Below, piece after piece: positions 33,181 through 42,622 of a stretch of DNA of 64,000 nucleotides. The stretch covers positions 496,001 to 560,000 of the forward strand of contig NC_011566.1 in NCBI RefSeq assembly GCF_000014885.1. The letters are read 5' to 3'. Origin of the DNA: Shewanella piezotolerans WP3. Lineage in GTDB: Bacteria; Pseudomonadota; Gammaproteobacteria; Enterobacterales; Shewanellaceae. How positions within the stretch are numbered: the stretch's first letter is position 1; every line of letters begins with the position of its first letter. Under the pieces are notes generated by a model. It worked only from the letters and a program-made list of their open reading frames with translations, was not told where the DNA came from and did not search any database. The position numbers and the translations under genes were made by a program.

Positions 33181-36100
33181 TGCCACCCAAGTCGGTTAAA
33201 TTTAATTTTCCAAGAGTTTGTCTACAGTCTCTAGCTATTGTGCTGGTGCTTTTTGCGCTAGTCGTTAGCTTGTTTCGAGGTTTGCTGCCGCAACTTGATC
33301 AAGTTCGATTAGAGCTGGTCGATTACATCTATGAGCAGTATCAAGTCGAGGTTCAGGTCGGCAAATTGCAGGCTGAGTGGCAAGCGTTTGGCCCTGCATT
33401 AACCGTCAAGAACTTTGTATTGCCCTCACAAGAGAATCTCCCGGTTACACTGCTCTTTGAGCAAGTCCACTTTAAATTTGATTTCTGGCAAAGCCTGCTA
33501 ACAGCAACACCGCAGATTGAAGATGTCATTTTTGATGGTGCCCATGTGGCGGTCGATCTAGATCGATTAGCATCCACATCGACCTCATCAGATACAAAGA
33601 TGGAAACTGACTGGATTTATCAGCTGATGCTGGAACAGTTAGATCGTTTCTCAATTGCCAATGCTCGCCTTCAATTATTGAGCAGTAAACATCAGTATCG
33701 ACCTATTTTTATTAAAGATATGAAGTGGCGTAATTCTGCCCAGCGCCATCGTGGTCAAGGTAAATTGTTTTTGGATGAGCAAGCATCCGAGGTTGAACTG
33801 CTGTCTTTAAGTGTTGATATCAAGGGCGATGGCTATAAACCAGAATCTTTAGCCGGTCAGTTTTATCTTGCTGCTGAATCGCTTGATATCGGTGAGTGGG
33901 CATCACGCCAGCCAGATCCTTTTGATGCGGATAAGAAATTGCAGCTCGAAGGTGTGGTTAATCTAGAGGCGTGGATTAGCTTTGCCAACAGAGAGATACA
34001 GGATGCGACCGTAGCATTTCAGCCTAGCTGGTTGGAATGGTTCTTAAATGACGAAGCGCAAAAGTTTGAAATTAAATCGGGCGCTATGCGCTGGCAGCCT
34101 AATGAGAGTGGCTGGCAGGTTAGCAGTCATGCTCTTACGTTTGCGACTAATGGCGAGCATTGGCCGTTGCCTATACTCAGTGCTAAGCAAGATGGCGATA
34201 GTATCGACGCTTATTTAAGCCAGTTAGATCTCGCCACTATATTGCCTTTATTGCCACTTATTCCTGGGGTTGATTTGGCCGCCTTAGATACTTGGCAATC
34301 TTTAGATCCCAAAGGGGAAATAGACAACGCTCACTTTCAGTGGGCTCGAGCAAACCAGCCTCCTAATTTGTCGGCTGATATTCATGGTGTTAGTTGGCAA
34401 GCGCATGATGGGATCCCTGGTCTTAGTCCTATTGATGCCAAGTTGGTGGTAACGGGTGAGTCACTCAGTTTTCTATTGCCTAAGCAGCAGTACATTGTCG
34501 ACTTTGATGATGGTTTTGAGGCTCCTTTAGCGTTAGATGGCGAAGCATTCTCTGGTCTGTTTGATTTCCAAACTTCGGCACTAACCTTACCCAAAGTACA
34601 TTTTAGTAACGCCGATATTTCACTTGATGCCTCAACTCGACTAGAATTTTCTGATGCCGCTCACATGGCGTTGTTAGCTGAACTTAAGATCAATGATGTT
34701 GCCAATGCACATCGCTACTTTCCACTAAAAGGGATGAGTGATGGCTTAGTGACTTATTTAACAGGGGCGTTGAAGGCTGGTAAAACTGACGATGCCGTGA
34801 TTGTGTGGCATGGCGCTTTTAAAGATTACCCTTATGCGCAAAGCGCTGGTATTTTCCAAGCAGGCTTTACACTCGATAAAGCCAATTTTGAGTTCCAACA
34901 GACTTGGCCAGCTGTCTCTGATCTCAATCTGTCTGCGCTGTTTGAGAATGCAGCGATGGATTTGTGGGTCAATAAAGGTCAATTGATGGATGTGTCTGCC
35001 GCGGGTGCCTATATTGGTATTCCCTCTATGAGCCATGAAAGTCTGCTGGTGGTAAAAGCCGATTTAGCTACTAAGGCTGCAGCTGCTAACGCTGTTATTC
35101 AACAGTCTCCTTTAAAAAGCTCCGTGGGTTCAACCCTTGATGTGGTGCAGATTAATGGTGACATTACCGGTGAACTTGATCTTAGTATTCCGTTATATGA
35201 TGGCGCAGATGCTGTCATTAAGGGCACGGTAGATTTTGATAAAACACCTGTTTTCATTAGTGAGCCTGGTATCGCGCTGGAAAGTGTCACAGGGCAAGTG
35301 CAGTTCACCAATGATGTGGTGACAGGTAGCGACATTAGTGCCTTGATGTACGGACAACCGTTACAGTTTAGTTTTGATACGGGTAACGTAAATAAAAACT
35401 ATGCGGTTAATGTTGATCTAGCAGGTCAGTGGCAGCTGGCCAATTTGCCCGTTGAGCTTAATAATCCATTGAGTGATTACTATAAGGGCAATGTCGATTG
35501 GTCTGGCGGTTTGATGCTTATTTTTGACCCCACTGGCTATCGAATTCAAGCAAGAGTGGACAGTGACCTCATTGGCACTGAGTTTGATTTACCAGCTCCA
35601 TTTGCTAAGTCATCCGAGCAAGCTGCAGCGTTTACAGCCGAGCTTATCGGTGATAATAAACAGTCATCTTTAGGGATTAAGCTCAATAAGCAATTAGAGT
35701 TTTGGGGAGGCTTTGATGTTGAATCTGGTAACGGCTTGGCTCATTTTGATCTGCTCCTCGGCCGTTTATTTAAACCTGGTGATCAACTGCGTAAGAAACA
35801 GGGGCATTTACAGATAGAACTCGATAAAACAGAGTTCTCACCATGGTTACCGATTATTCAGGGGTTCACGGCTAAATCAGAGTTAGCTACTGACACTACC
35901 GTTACTTCTAAGAGCTTTTTCCCACCATTGGTGTCAATTGATGCGAACTTTAATGAACTTGATTTGATGGGGCAAGCGCTCAATGAACTGCATTTTAGCG
36001 CTGCACCAACAGAACATTCTTGGCGCTTTGATGCTACATCGGAGCAGTTTGATGGCAGGATTGATTTTTACCCTGATTGGGTTAAGCAGGGTCTTAAAAT

Positions 36101-37367
36101 TGTGTCCAGTAAACTATATCTGTCGCCAGAAGCTAAACCAGATGAAACCGCGCATTATAAATCCGATACCGTGTTAGCAAATCTGCCGCCCTTGGCTGTT
36201 GATGTCGATGACTTTAGGATGTTTGATCGCCCTATGGGGCACCTAGTATTGCAAGCTACACCTAAAGAGAATACTTATAATATTCAAACCTTGTCTATGA
36301 CAACTGATGAGGTGAGCCTTAGAGGTAATGGCACTTGGTCTATCTTGGATGGTGAAAGCTTAACGTCATTTAGTTTAACACTGGATGCGACAAAATTTGA
36401 TCACCTTTCAAAGCAACTTGGTTTTGATCCAGGTTTGAAAGATGCACCGACTGCGGTGACCGGAGAGATCTCTTGGAGCGGCGCGCCTTATGCATTTTCG
36501 CTAGAGACATTAAACGGACAAATCGGCTTTGAACTTGGTAAAGGACATCTATCTGAGGTCAGTGATAAAGGCGCACGGATATTCTCGTTATTTAGCCTTG
36601 ACTCATTACTGCGTAAATTGTCTCTCGATTTTTCTGATGTATTTGGCAAAGGGTTATATTTTGACTCATTTACGGGGACATTGAAGTTGGATAACGGGGT
36701 GGTAAAAACCACCGATACCGAAATGAAAGCGGTCGCCGGTAATATGCGGGTACGCGGCTATACCAATTTAATGAGCGAGAGCTTGAACTACGACATTCGT
36801 TTTGTGCCTAAACTTGCCTCTAGCGTGCCAACCGTTGTGCTACTTAGTACCGGTGGTTGGACATTAGGTCTTGGCGCTTTTGCACTAACGAAAGTATTGG
36901 AACCAGTCATTGAGGTTATCTCCGAGATCCGCTTTAGGTTAACCGGCACCATGTCTGAGCCTAAACTTGAAGAGCTATCGCGTAAGAGTAAAGAGATTGA
37001 AATTCCTGAGTCTGTATTGCCTAAAAAGGCTATAGAGCCAACGAGCAAAGCTGGGGAGCAGGGCGGCATTATTGAGCCTACTTCGAGCCCTACAGAGTTA
37101 AGCTCCGAAGTGGAGAGCAGTCAAAGTCCTCCATCAGAGCTGAATGAACAAATTGCCGTGGAAGCTGCCGCGAGCCCACAAGCTGAAGGCGTTCCAACAC
37201 AACCAAATCCAGCTGAGAAAGCGGCTGAGCAATCCAACTTTGAGCCAGTTAGTGGGCAACCCACTTTGAAGTTGATACAGGGAGAGTCTGATGCAAGTGA
37301 ACCTACTGCAATGTCAAAGCAGTCGCAGCGTAACCGAGAATCTAGCATTCATCGAGTCGCAGCTTAA
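33180..37367 (+). CDS. yhdP: AsmA-like envelope lipid-transport protein YhdP
   Basis: This giant inner-membrane-anchored periplasmic protein has 1395 residues. A transmembrane helix near residues 17-37 precedes a long chain of RBG/AsmA-like beta repeats. YhdP-family proteins (with TamB and YdbH) carry phospholipid between the membranes. The region near 1210-1240 (SVPTVVLLSTGGWTLGLGAFALTKVLEPV) is a second hydrophobic segment typical of the C-terminus. A Pro/Ser/Glu-rich low-complexity tail follows from about 1265. The start is GTG overlapping rng. The last 77 bases overlap the start of the amidase gene in another frame. Confidence 0.92.
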   Translation: MPPKSVKFNFPRVCLQSLAIVLVLFALVVSLFRGLLPQLDQVRLELVDYIYEQYQVEVQVGKLQAEWQAFGPALTVKNFVLPSQENLPVTLLFEQVHFKFDFWQSLLTATPQIEDVIFDGAHVAVDLDRLASTSTSSDTKMETDWIYQLMLEQLDRFSIANARLQLLSSKHQYRPIFIKDMKWRNSAQRHRGQGKLFLDEQASEVELLSLSVDIKGDGYKPESLAGQFYLAAESLDIGEWASRQPDPFDADKKLQLEGVVNLEAWISFANREIQDATVAFQPSWLEWFLNDEAQKFEIKSGAMRWQPNESGWQVSSHALTFATNGEHWPLPILSAKQDGDSIDAYLSQLDLATILPLLPLIPGVDLAALDTWQSLDPKGEIDNAHFQWARANQPPNLSADIHGVSWQAHDGIPGLSPIDAKLVVTGESLSFLLPKQQYIVDFDDGFEAPLALDGEAFSGLFDFQTSALTLPKVHFSNADISLDASTRLEFSDAAHMALLAELKINDVANAHRYFPLKGMSDGLVTYLTGALKAGKTDDAVIVWHGAFKDYPYAQSAGIFQAGFTLDKANFEFQQTWPAVSDLNLSALFENAAMDLWVNKGQLMDVSAAGAYIGIPSMSHESLLVVKADLATKAAAANAVIQQSPLKSSVGSTLDVVQINGDITGELDLSIPLYDGADAVIKGTVDFDKTPVFISEPGIALESVTGQVQFTNDVVTGSDISALMYGQPLQFSFDTGNVNKNYAVNVDLAGQWQLANLPVELNNPLSDYYKGNVDWSGGLMLIFDPTGYRIQARVDSDLIGTEFDLPAPFAKSSEQAAAFTAELIGDNKQSSLGIKLNKQLEFWGGFDVESGNGLAHFDLLLGRLFKPGDQLRKKQGHLQIELDKTEFSPWLPIIQGFTAKSELATDTTVTSKSFFPPLVSIDANFNELDLMGQALNELHFSAAPTEHSWRFDATSEQFDGRIDFYPDWVKQGLKIVSSKLYLSPEAKPDETAHYKSDTVLANLPPLAVDVDDFRMFDRPMGHLVLQATPKENTYNIQTLSMTTDEVSLRGNGTWSILDGESLTSFSLTLDATKFDHLSKQLGFDPGLKDAPTAVTGEISWSGAPYAFSLETLNGQIGFELGKGHLSEVSDKGARIFSLFSLDSLLRKLSLDFSDVFGKGLYFDSFTGTLKLDNGVVKTTDTEMKAVAGNMRVRGYTNLMSESLNYDIRFVPKLASSVPTVVLLSTGGWTLGLGAFALTKVLEPVIEVISEIRFRLTGTMSEPKLEELSRKSKEIEIPESVLPKKAIEPTSKAGEQGGIIEPTSSPTELSSEVESSQSPPSELNEQIAVEAAASPQAEGVPTQPNPAEKAAEQSNFEPVSGQPTLKLIQGESDASEPTAMSKQSQRNRESSIHRVAA

Positions 37368-38124
37368 ACAGCTAACGCGTCACATTGAAAGCAAGCAGCT
37401 GGTGGTTCTACCTGAGTGCTGCTTGCTGTTTGGTGGGCGAGAGAGCCAACAGCTAGAATATGCCACCGATGAAGCTCACAGTCAGCTGAAGCAAGCCTTA
37501 GCTGCGTTAGCGTCGAAATACAGCATAGTGCTTGTCGCTGGCAGTATTCCTATTCTGGCTGAAGACGGCCGTATCTATAACCGCTGTTATGTATTTGACA
37601 CCGATTCCAGCATATTGGGTTTTTACGATAAGCTGCATCTATTCGATGTAGAGGTGTCTGATGGCACCAAGCAGTATCGTGAAAGTGATGCGTTCTGTCC
37701 GGGTAAACATATCACGGTCGTTGATACTCCCTTTGGTAAACTCGGCTTGTCGATCTGCTACGATATTCGTTTCCCCGATCTATTTAGAGCGTTACGTGAA
37801 GCGGGAGCTGAGATTATTGCACTGCCAGCCGCCTTTACTAAAGTGACAGGTGAAGCGCATTGGCAAGTACTGCTGCAAGCTCGCGCCATCGAGACCCAAT
37901 GTTTTGTTTTAGCCGCAGCGCAATGGGGAGTTCATAACGAAGGTGGACGTGAAACTTGGGGGCAAAGTATGATTATTGGCCCGTGGGGAAATGTTATTGC
38001 TGAAAAGCCGACTGGAACGGGCTGGCTGAGTGCAGAACTGGATATGAGTGAGTTGGTAGATGTTCGCGCTAAAATGCCAATAATCAACCATAATCGTTTT
38101 CAGTCACCGAGATTGAGCGAGTAA
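37291..38124 (+). CDS. Nitrilase-superfamily amidase (deaminated-glutathione amidase type)
   Basis: This carbon-nitrogen hydrolase of 277 residues has the catalytic triad in view: Glu42 in LPECC, Lys114 in FYDKLHLF and Cys156 in SICYDIRFPDLF. FYDKLHLFDVE and DGTKQYRES are like the Nit1/YbeM branch that repairs deaminated glutathione, so that substrate is likely but not proven. ATG 37291 follows GGGAGAG and lies inside the end of yhdP, implying coupling. tldD follows after about 110 bases. Confidence 0.85.
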   Translation: MQVNLLQCQSSRSVTENLAFIESQLKQLTRHIESKQLVVLPECCLLFGGRESQQLEYATDEAHSQLKQALAALASKYSIVLVAGSIPILAEDGRIYNRCYVFDTDSSILGFYDKLHLFDVEVSDGTKQYRESDAFCPGKHITVVDTPFGKLGLSICYDIRFPDLFRALREAGAEIIALPAAFTKVTGEAHWQVLLQARAIETQCFVLAAAQWGVHNEGGRETWGQSMIIGPWGNVIAEKPTGTGWLSAELDMSELVDVRAKMPIINHNRFQSPRLSE

Positions 38125-38233
38125 GCTTAAGCTAAAACTAATGGGTTTTAGCATGTAATATCAAATCATATAGAGCTGCTTATTGTTAAGCGCCTTTTAA
38201 ATAGAACTAAATTTGGTCGAAGAGAGAGAATTG

Positions 38234-39682
38234 ATGTCATTTTTAACCCAAGTTGGACAAAGTCTTCTGCAAGATGGATTAGCTATAGATGATCTACAAA
38301 GCTATTTGAAGCGTATCCATGAGCACAAGATTGATTTCTCTGATCTTTATTTTCAAGGTAGTCGTCACGAGTCTTGGGTGCTAGAGGATGGCATTGTTAA
38401 AGACGGTAGTTTTCATATTGAACGTGGCGTGGGTGTTAGAGCCATAACCGGTGAGAAAACCGGTTTTGCCTACGCTGATGAAATCAATCCAGCAGCTTTA
38501 GACGCTGCAGCAACCGCTGCCCGCGGCATTGCGATCTCTGGTGGCAGTGGCAAGGTGAATGCTTGGAAGCAGCAACATGATAAAGCACTTTATCTGAGCT
38601 CTGATCCTATCGCAGCGATGGAAGAGGTTAAAAAAATTGCCCTTCTAAAAGAGGCTGATGCCTATATTCGAAGTCTGGATGAACGGATCATTCAGGTGGT
38701 AGTGAGTTTATCTGGAGTGCACGAGGAGATATTAGTTGCAGCCAGTGATGGCACATTGGCAGCCGATATCAGACCATTGGTTCGTTTTAATTGCAGTGTC
38801 ATTTTACAAGAGGGTGACAAGCGCGAGCGCGGTGGCTCTGGTGGTGGCGGGCGTCATAGTTACGATGTCTTGCTGGCTGATGGCGACGATGGTCTACCCT
38901 ATTGCTTTGCTTTTGCCCGAGAAGCTGTGCGCCAAGCGCAAGTTAATCTTCAAGCGATAGATGCTCCTGCGGGTGAAATGCCGGTGGTATTAGGCGCAGG
39001 TTGGCCCGGGGTGTTATTGCATGAAGCAGTAGGTCATGGCTTAGAAGGTGACTTTAACCGTAAAGGCAGCAGCGCCTTTAGCGGCAAGGTAGGGCAGCAG
39101 GTGGCCTCTAAATTGGTTACTGTAGTTGATGATGGCACTATTGCCGATCGCCGCGGCTCATTGAGCATTGATGATGAAGGTACGCCAACCCAAAAGACAG
39201 TGCTGATTGAAGATGGGATCTTAAAAGGCTACATGCAAGATAAGCTTAATGCAGGCCTGATGGGTGAACGTTCGACTGGTAATGGTCGCCGTGAATCTTA
39301 TGCTCACCTGCCGATGCCACGTATGACTAACACCTACATGGAAGCAGGGGATTCTGATCCGGCAGAGATCATCAAGTCTGTTAAGAAGGGGGTTTACGCA
39401 CCTAACTTTGGTGGTGGTCAGGTCGATATAACTTCAGGGAAGTTTGTTTTTTCTGCTTCTGAAGCCTACCTTATTGAAAACGGTGAAATTACCCAGCCAA
39501 TTAAAGGCGCAACCTTAATTGGTAATGGCCCTGAGTCTATGGGGCAGATTTCGATGGTCGGTAATGATCTAGCACTGGATAAAGGCGTCGGAGTTTGTGG
39601 TAAAGATGGGCAAAGTGTGCCAGTTGGAGTTGGTCAACCTACTCTTAAACTGGATAAATTGACCGTTGGTGGTACCGCTTAA
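38234..39682 (+). CDS. tldD: Metalloprotease subunit TldD
   Basis: TldD is the catalytic half of the TldD/TldE(PmbA) protease, which trims peptides such as microcin B17 leader and unfolded CcdA. It has 482 residues, as in E. coli. The zinc site HEAVGH near residue 263 (LLHEAVGHGLEGDFNRKGSS) and GNGRRESYAHLPMPRMTNT are clear. I used ATG 38234 after GAGAGAG; an upstream in-frame GTG at 38213 adds seven residues. Its partner pmbA is about 9 kb away at 48439. A long non-coding element follows. Confidence 0.95.
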   Translation: MSFLTQVGQSLLQDGLAIDDLQSYLKRIHEHKIDFSDLYFQGSRHESWVLEDGIVKDGSFHIERGVGVRAITGEKTGFAYADEINPAALDAAATAARGIAISGGSGKVNAWKQQHDKALYLSSDPIAAMEEVKKIALLKEADAYIRSLDERIIQVVVSLSGVHEEILVAASDGTLAADIRPLVRFNCSVILQEGDKRERGGSGGGGRHSYDVLLADGDDGLPYCFAFAREAVRQAQVNLQAIDAPAGEMPVVLGAGWPGVLLHEAVGHGLEGDFNRKGSSAFSGKVGQQVASKLVTVVDDGTIADRRGSLSIDDEGTPTQKTVLIEDGILKGYMQDKLNAGLMGERSTGNGRRESYAHLPMPRMTNTYMEAGDSDPAEIIKSVKKGVYAPNFGGGQVDITSGKFVFSASEAYLIENGEITQPIKGATLIGNGPESMGQISMVGNDLALDKGVGVCGKDGQSVPVGVGQPTLKLDKLTVGGTA

Positions 39683-39733
39683 GCAACTTCTGTAGAAGCA
39701 AAATATTCAAAGTAAACTAGGATTTAGTAGTCA

Positions 39734-40157
39734 TACCAATTGCATTAAGTATTTGACCATTTCAGAGCCCTCAGCCTTTTCAATTCAAAGCGCATTGGTA
39801 AAGAAATGGTTATTCCCTTTTAAGCCAATGCAAAGCAGAAGTGGAAAGACTGAAGGGCTCACGTAGTGCGGCTGAGGTTAAACAAATTGGCAAACGCTGT
39901 ATGCTTCGCTATGGGATTTGGATATACGACTAAATGGTCTATTTTGTTCCATACAAAATAAGACATTCCGGCCCTCCTTGGCGGTCAGATTTAGGAGGTA
40001 CGAGACCAAGGATGGTCGAAGGTAGAATAATGCAGGAGCAATTATCGAGAGCGAAGCAGGATGCCAGAGCCGAGAATAACTATTAGCTCAAATCCCACTA
40101 CTTGCCTACAGAGTTTTGAATTCCCGCTGAATGGTCAAACTTTTAATGCAATTGGTA
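39734..40157. mobile_element. Small inverted-repeat element, type B (copy 1)
   Basis: This 424-bp non-coding unit has 25-bp imperfect end repeats (TACCAATTGCATTAAG... and its complement, 22 of 25 matching) and TCA on both outer sides (39731-39733, 40158-40160). It is nearly identical along its whole length to the unit at 57690-58114. The interior has TGGTTATTCCCTTTTAAG, ATTCCGGCCCTCC and AGGAGGTACGAGACC but no ORF of note. It fills the gap between tldD and the TolC-family gene. Confidence 0.85.
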
Positions 40158-40244
40158 TCAGTCATTGCACTAGATCCTAGCGCAATGGCGGTTAGCAATG
40201 ATACCATCCGCACATTAAATAGAGTATAAGCTCTAGAGGTGCCA

Positions 40245-41636
40245 ATGAAACGTTCGCTTTGTGCTATTTTGTTAGTTTTTCCGCTGTCGATACAAGCTAA
40301 ACCGATAGCTTTTGATCAAGCTTGGCAACAGTTGCTCCAAGTGAGTGATAAGTTGCAAGCTGGTACGCAAGAGGTTAATCGTGCAGAGGCTGAAAGAGTC
40401 GCTGGCGAAGACATGAACTTACCTTCAATAAGTTTAAAGGGAAGTTACACACGGCTAGAGAAACCGATAGAGTTAGATCTGCGCGACCTAAACCCCTTGG
40501 CATCAATGGACCCCGCGACACTTCCGCCTGCTTTAGGGGGGGCGTTAGCAGGGATCCCATCGTCAATGTTTATCACTCCGTTTACCGAGCAAGATATTTT
40601 CCGTTCGAGCTTACAGGCGATGTGGCCAATCTATACCGGCGGAAAGATTACCGCTGCACAAGCGATTCATGAAGCCCACGTTGCCGAGAAAGAGGAGCAG
40701 CTAAAGCTAACCACTCGGGATCTATTCGTCAGTCTAGTCGATCGCTATTACGCTGTAGCGGTAACCGAAACCTTAGCTCAGACTCAAAAGCAGTTGGTTG
40801 ATTCCCTCACGCAGCATGCATCCCATGCACAAAAGCTAGAGGAGCAAGGGCAAATAGCTAAGGTCGAGCGACTCAATGCACAGGTTGCACTTGAAAATGC
40901 TAAGGTCAGTTACGGTAGCGCTAAACGCCAAGCTGAAATGGCAATGATCGCGCTGTCTCGTATGCTGCATGAGCGTCAAGTCGATGCAACCTCGTCAATG
41001 TTTATGCTAAATAATGCGCCGTCACTGCCGCAATTGTCTCAATTGACCATGAATCAGCATCCGGCTTTGAAGTTGTTAGCTGCGAAAGAGGAGCAAGCTC
41101 AAGGGTTAATAAGTGTCGAGAAGGGAAGTTACTATCCAACTGTTTTCCTATACGGTAATTACACTCTTTACGAAGATGATAGTTTGTTCTCTAAAGTTGA
41201 ACCCGATTGGATGGTCGGCGTTGGAGTGAATATTCCACTGATTAGCCGAGATGGTCGCAGTGGTAAAGTCGAAGCCGCTAAGAGCGCACTGTTACAGGCT
41301 AGATATACAAAAGCACAAACTCAACAAGATTTAAATCTATTACTGGAACAAAGCTATCGACAGTTACTGCAAGCGCAGGAGGAGGTGGTCTCGCTGAATA
41401 CCTCCCTGAGTTTGGCAGAAGAAAATAAGCGACTACGAGATATTGCCTTCAGGCAGGGGCTATCAACTTCTATCGAAAAAGTGGATGCAGAGCTTAAGCT
41501 CACAGCCGTTGAAACTCAGCAACTTGGCGCGCAATATCGCTATGTACAAGCCTATGCAAGACTGATGGCGATTAGCGGTCAGTTAGATGAATTTATTGGA
41601 AGAAGCTTTAAGCAAGGGGAATATAATGCGCACTAA
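40245..41636 (+). CDS. TolC-family outer-membrane efflux protein
   Basis: This outer-membrane channel protein has 463 residues, a signal peptide (KRSLCAILLVFPLSIQA) and two OEP repeats with long alpha-helical barrel segments (residues about 50-215 and 265-445). ATG 40245 is preferred over GTG 40239 because AGAGGT ends just 4 bases upstream of it. It opens a four-gene operon with an HlyD-type adaptor and two ABC-2 permeases, so it is the exit duct of that exporter. It is not the general TolC of the cell by context. Confidence 0.88.
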   Translation: MKRSLCAILLVFPLSIQAKPIAFDQAWQQLLQVSDKLQAGTQEVNRAEAERVAGEDMNLPSISLKGSYTRLEKPIELDLRDLNPLASMDPATLPPALGGALAGIPSSMFITPFTEQDIFRSSLQAMWPIYTGGKITAAQAIHEAHVAEKEEQLKLTTRDLFVSLVDRYYAVAVTETLAQTQKQLVDSLTQHASHAQKLEEQGQIAKVERLNAQVALENAKVSYGSAKRQAEMAMIALSRMLHERQVDATSSMFMLNNAPSLPQLSQLTMNQHPALKLLAAKEEQAQGLISVEKGSYYPTVFLYGNYTLYEDDSLFSKVEPDWMVGVGVNIPLISRDGRSGKVEAAKSALLQARYTKAQTQQDLNLLLEQSYRQLLQAQEEVVSLNTSLSLAEENKRLRDIAFRQGLSTSIEKVDAELKLTAVETQQLGAQYRYVQAYARLMAISGQLDEFIGRSFKQGEYNAH

Positions 41637-42597
41637 TCGCATCTTGGCAGCAGTCGCTTTTATTGCGCTCATAGGGATACTCGCTTACGGCTTAGTGTTA
41701 GCTTATACGCCGAAATCTCAAGTTTTACAGGGGCAGATAGAAGCGCGTGAATATAATATCTCCTCTAAGGTACCTGGCCGGGTTGAGCAGGTACTAGTGC
41801 GCCGCGGTGACAAAGTCAATCAAGGTGATCTCCTGTATGCTATCTACAGTCCTGAGCTGCAGGCCAAGCTGATGCAAGCTGAGGGGGGGCGTGATGCTGC
41901 TAAAGCGATGCAGCAAGAAGCCGATAACGGAGCTCGCAAACAGCAAATCATGGCATCAAAGGAGCAGTGGCTAAAAGCGCAAGCGGCTTCCAAGCTTGCC
42001 AGCACCACTTTTGAACGCGTCGAAGCGTTATTTAACGAAGGCGTATTGGCGAGACAGAAGCGAGATGAAGCGTTCACGCAATGGCAAGCGGCTAAATACA
42101 CAGAGCAAGCGGCATTAGCCATGTATCAGATGGCTGATGAAGGTGCTCGCGATGAAACTAAAGCTGCCGCTGCGGGTAATGCGCGTATGGCTGAAGGCGC
42201 AGTCAATGAGGTCAATGCAATCCTCGCGGATAGCCAGATGCGTTCGCCAAAAAATGCCGAGGTCAGTGAAGTATTATTGCAGGCCGGTGAGCTTGCTCCA
42301 AGCGGTTTTCCAGTTGTGAGTCTTATCGACATGAGCGATGCTTGGGCGGTGTTTCAAATTAGAGAAGATCAGCTCAAATTGGTTAAACAGGGACAGACGC
42401 TGTCATTGACTATCCCAGCCCTAGAGCGTGACGTCGAATTTACCGTTAGCCATATTGCGGTAATGGGCGACTTTGCAACTTGGCGTGCAACAGAGAGCGG
42501 CCATGACTTTGATATGCGTACCTTTCAAGTCGAACTACGCCCCAACGAAGTGATTGCTGATCTACGAGTCGGCATGTCAGTTCTATTCGCTTTATAA
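41626..42597 (+). CDS. HlyD-family periplasmic adaptor
   Basis: This membrane-fusion protein has 323 residues. One N-terminal transmembrane helix (ILAAVAFIALIGILAYGLVLA) precedes a biotinyl-lipoyl half (GQIEAREYNISSKVPGRVEQ, GDKVNQGDLLYAI). A long coiled-coil hairpin near residues 85-200 and a second lipoyl half with beta barrel (AEVSEVLLQAGELAPSGFPV) follow. It resembles the YbhG/YhiI branch that works with ABC-2 exporters. ATG 41626 follows AAGGGGA and overlaps the end of the TolC gene by 11 bases. Permease genes follow. Confidence 0.88.
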   Translation: MRTNRILAAVAFIALIGILAYGLVLAYTPKSQVLQGQIEAREYNISSKVPGRVEQVLVRRGDKVNQGDLLYAIYSPELQAKLMQAEGGRDAAKAMQQEADNGARKQQIMASKEQWLKAQAASKLASTTFERVEALFNEGVLARQKRDEAFTQWQAAKYTEQAALAMYQMADEGARDETKAAAAGNARMAEGAVNEVNAILADSQMRSPKNAEVSEVLLQAGELAPSGFPVVSLIDMSDAWAVFQIREDQLKLVKQGQTLSLTIPALERDVEFTVSHIAVMGDFATWRATESGHDFDMRTFQVELRPNEVIADLRVGMSVLFAL

Positions 42598-42622
42598 CGC
42601 TTTGTAGCACGGGACAGTTACT

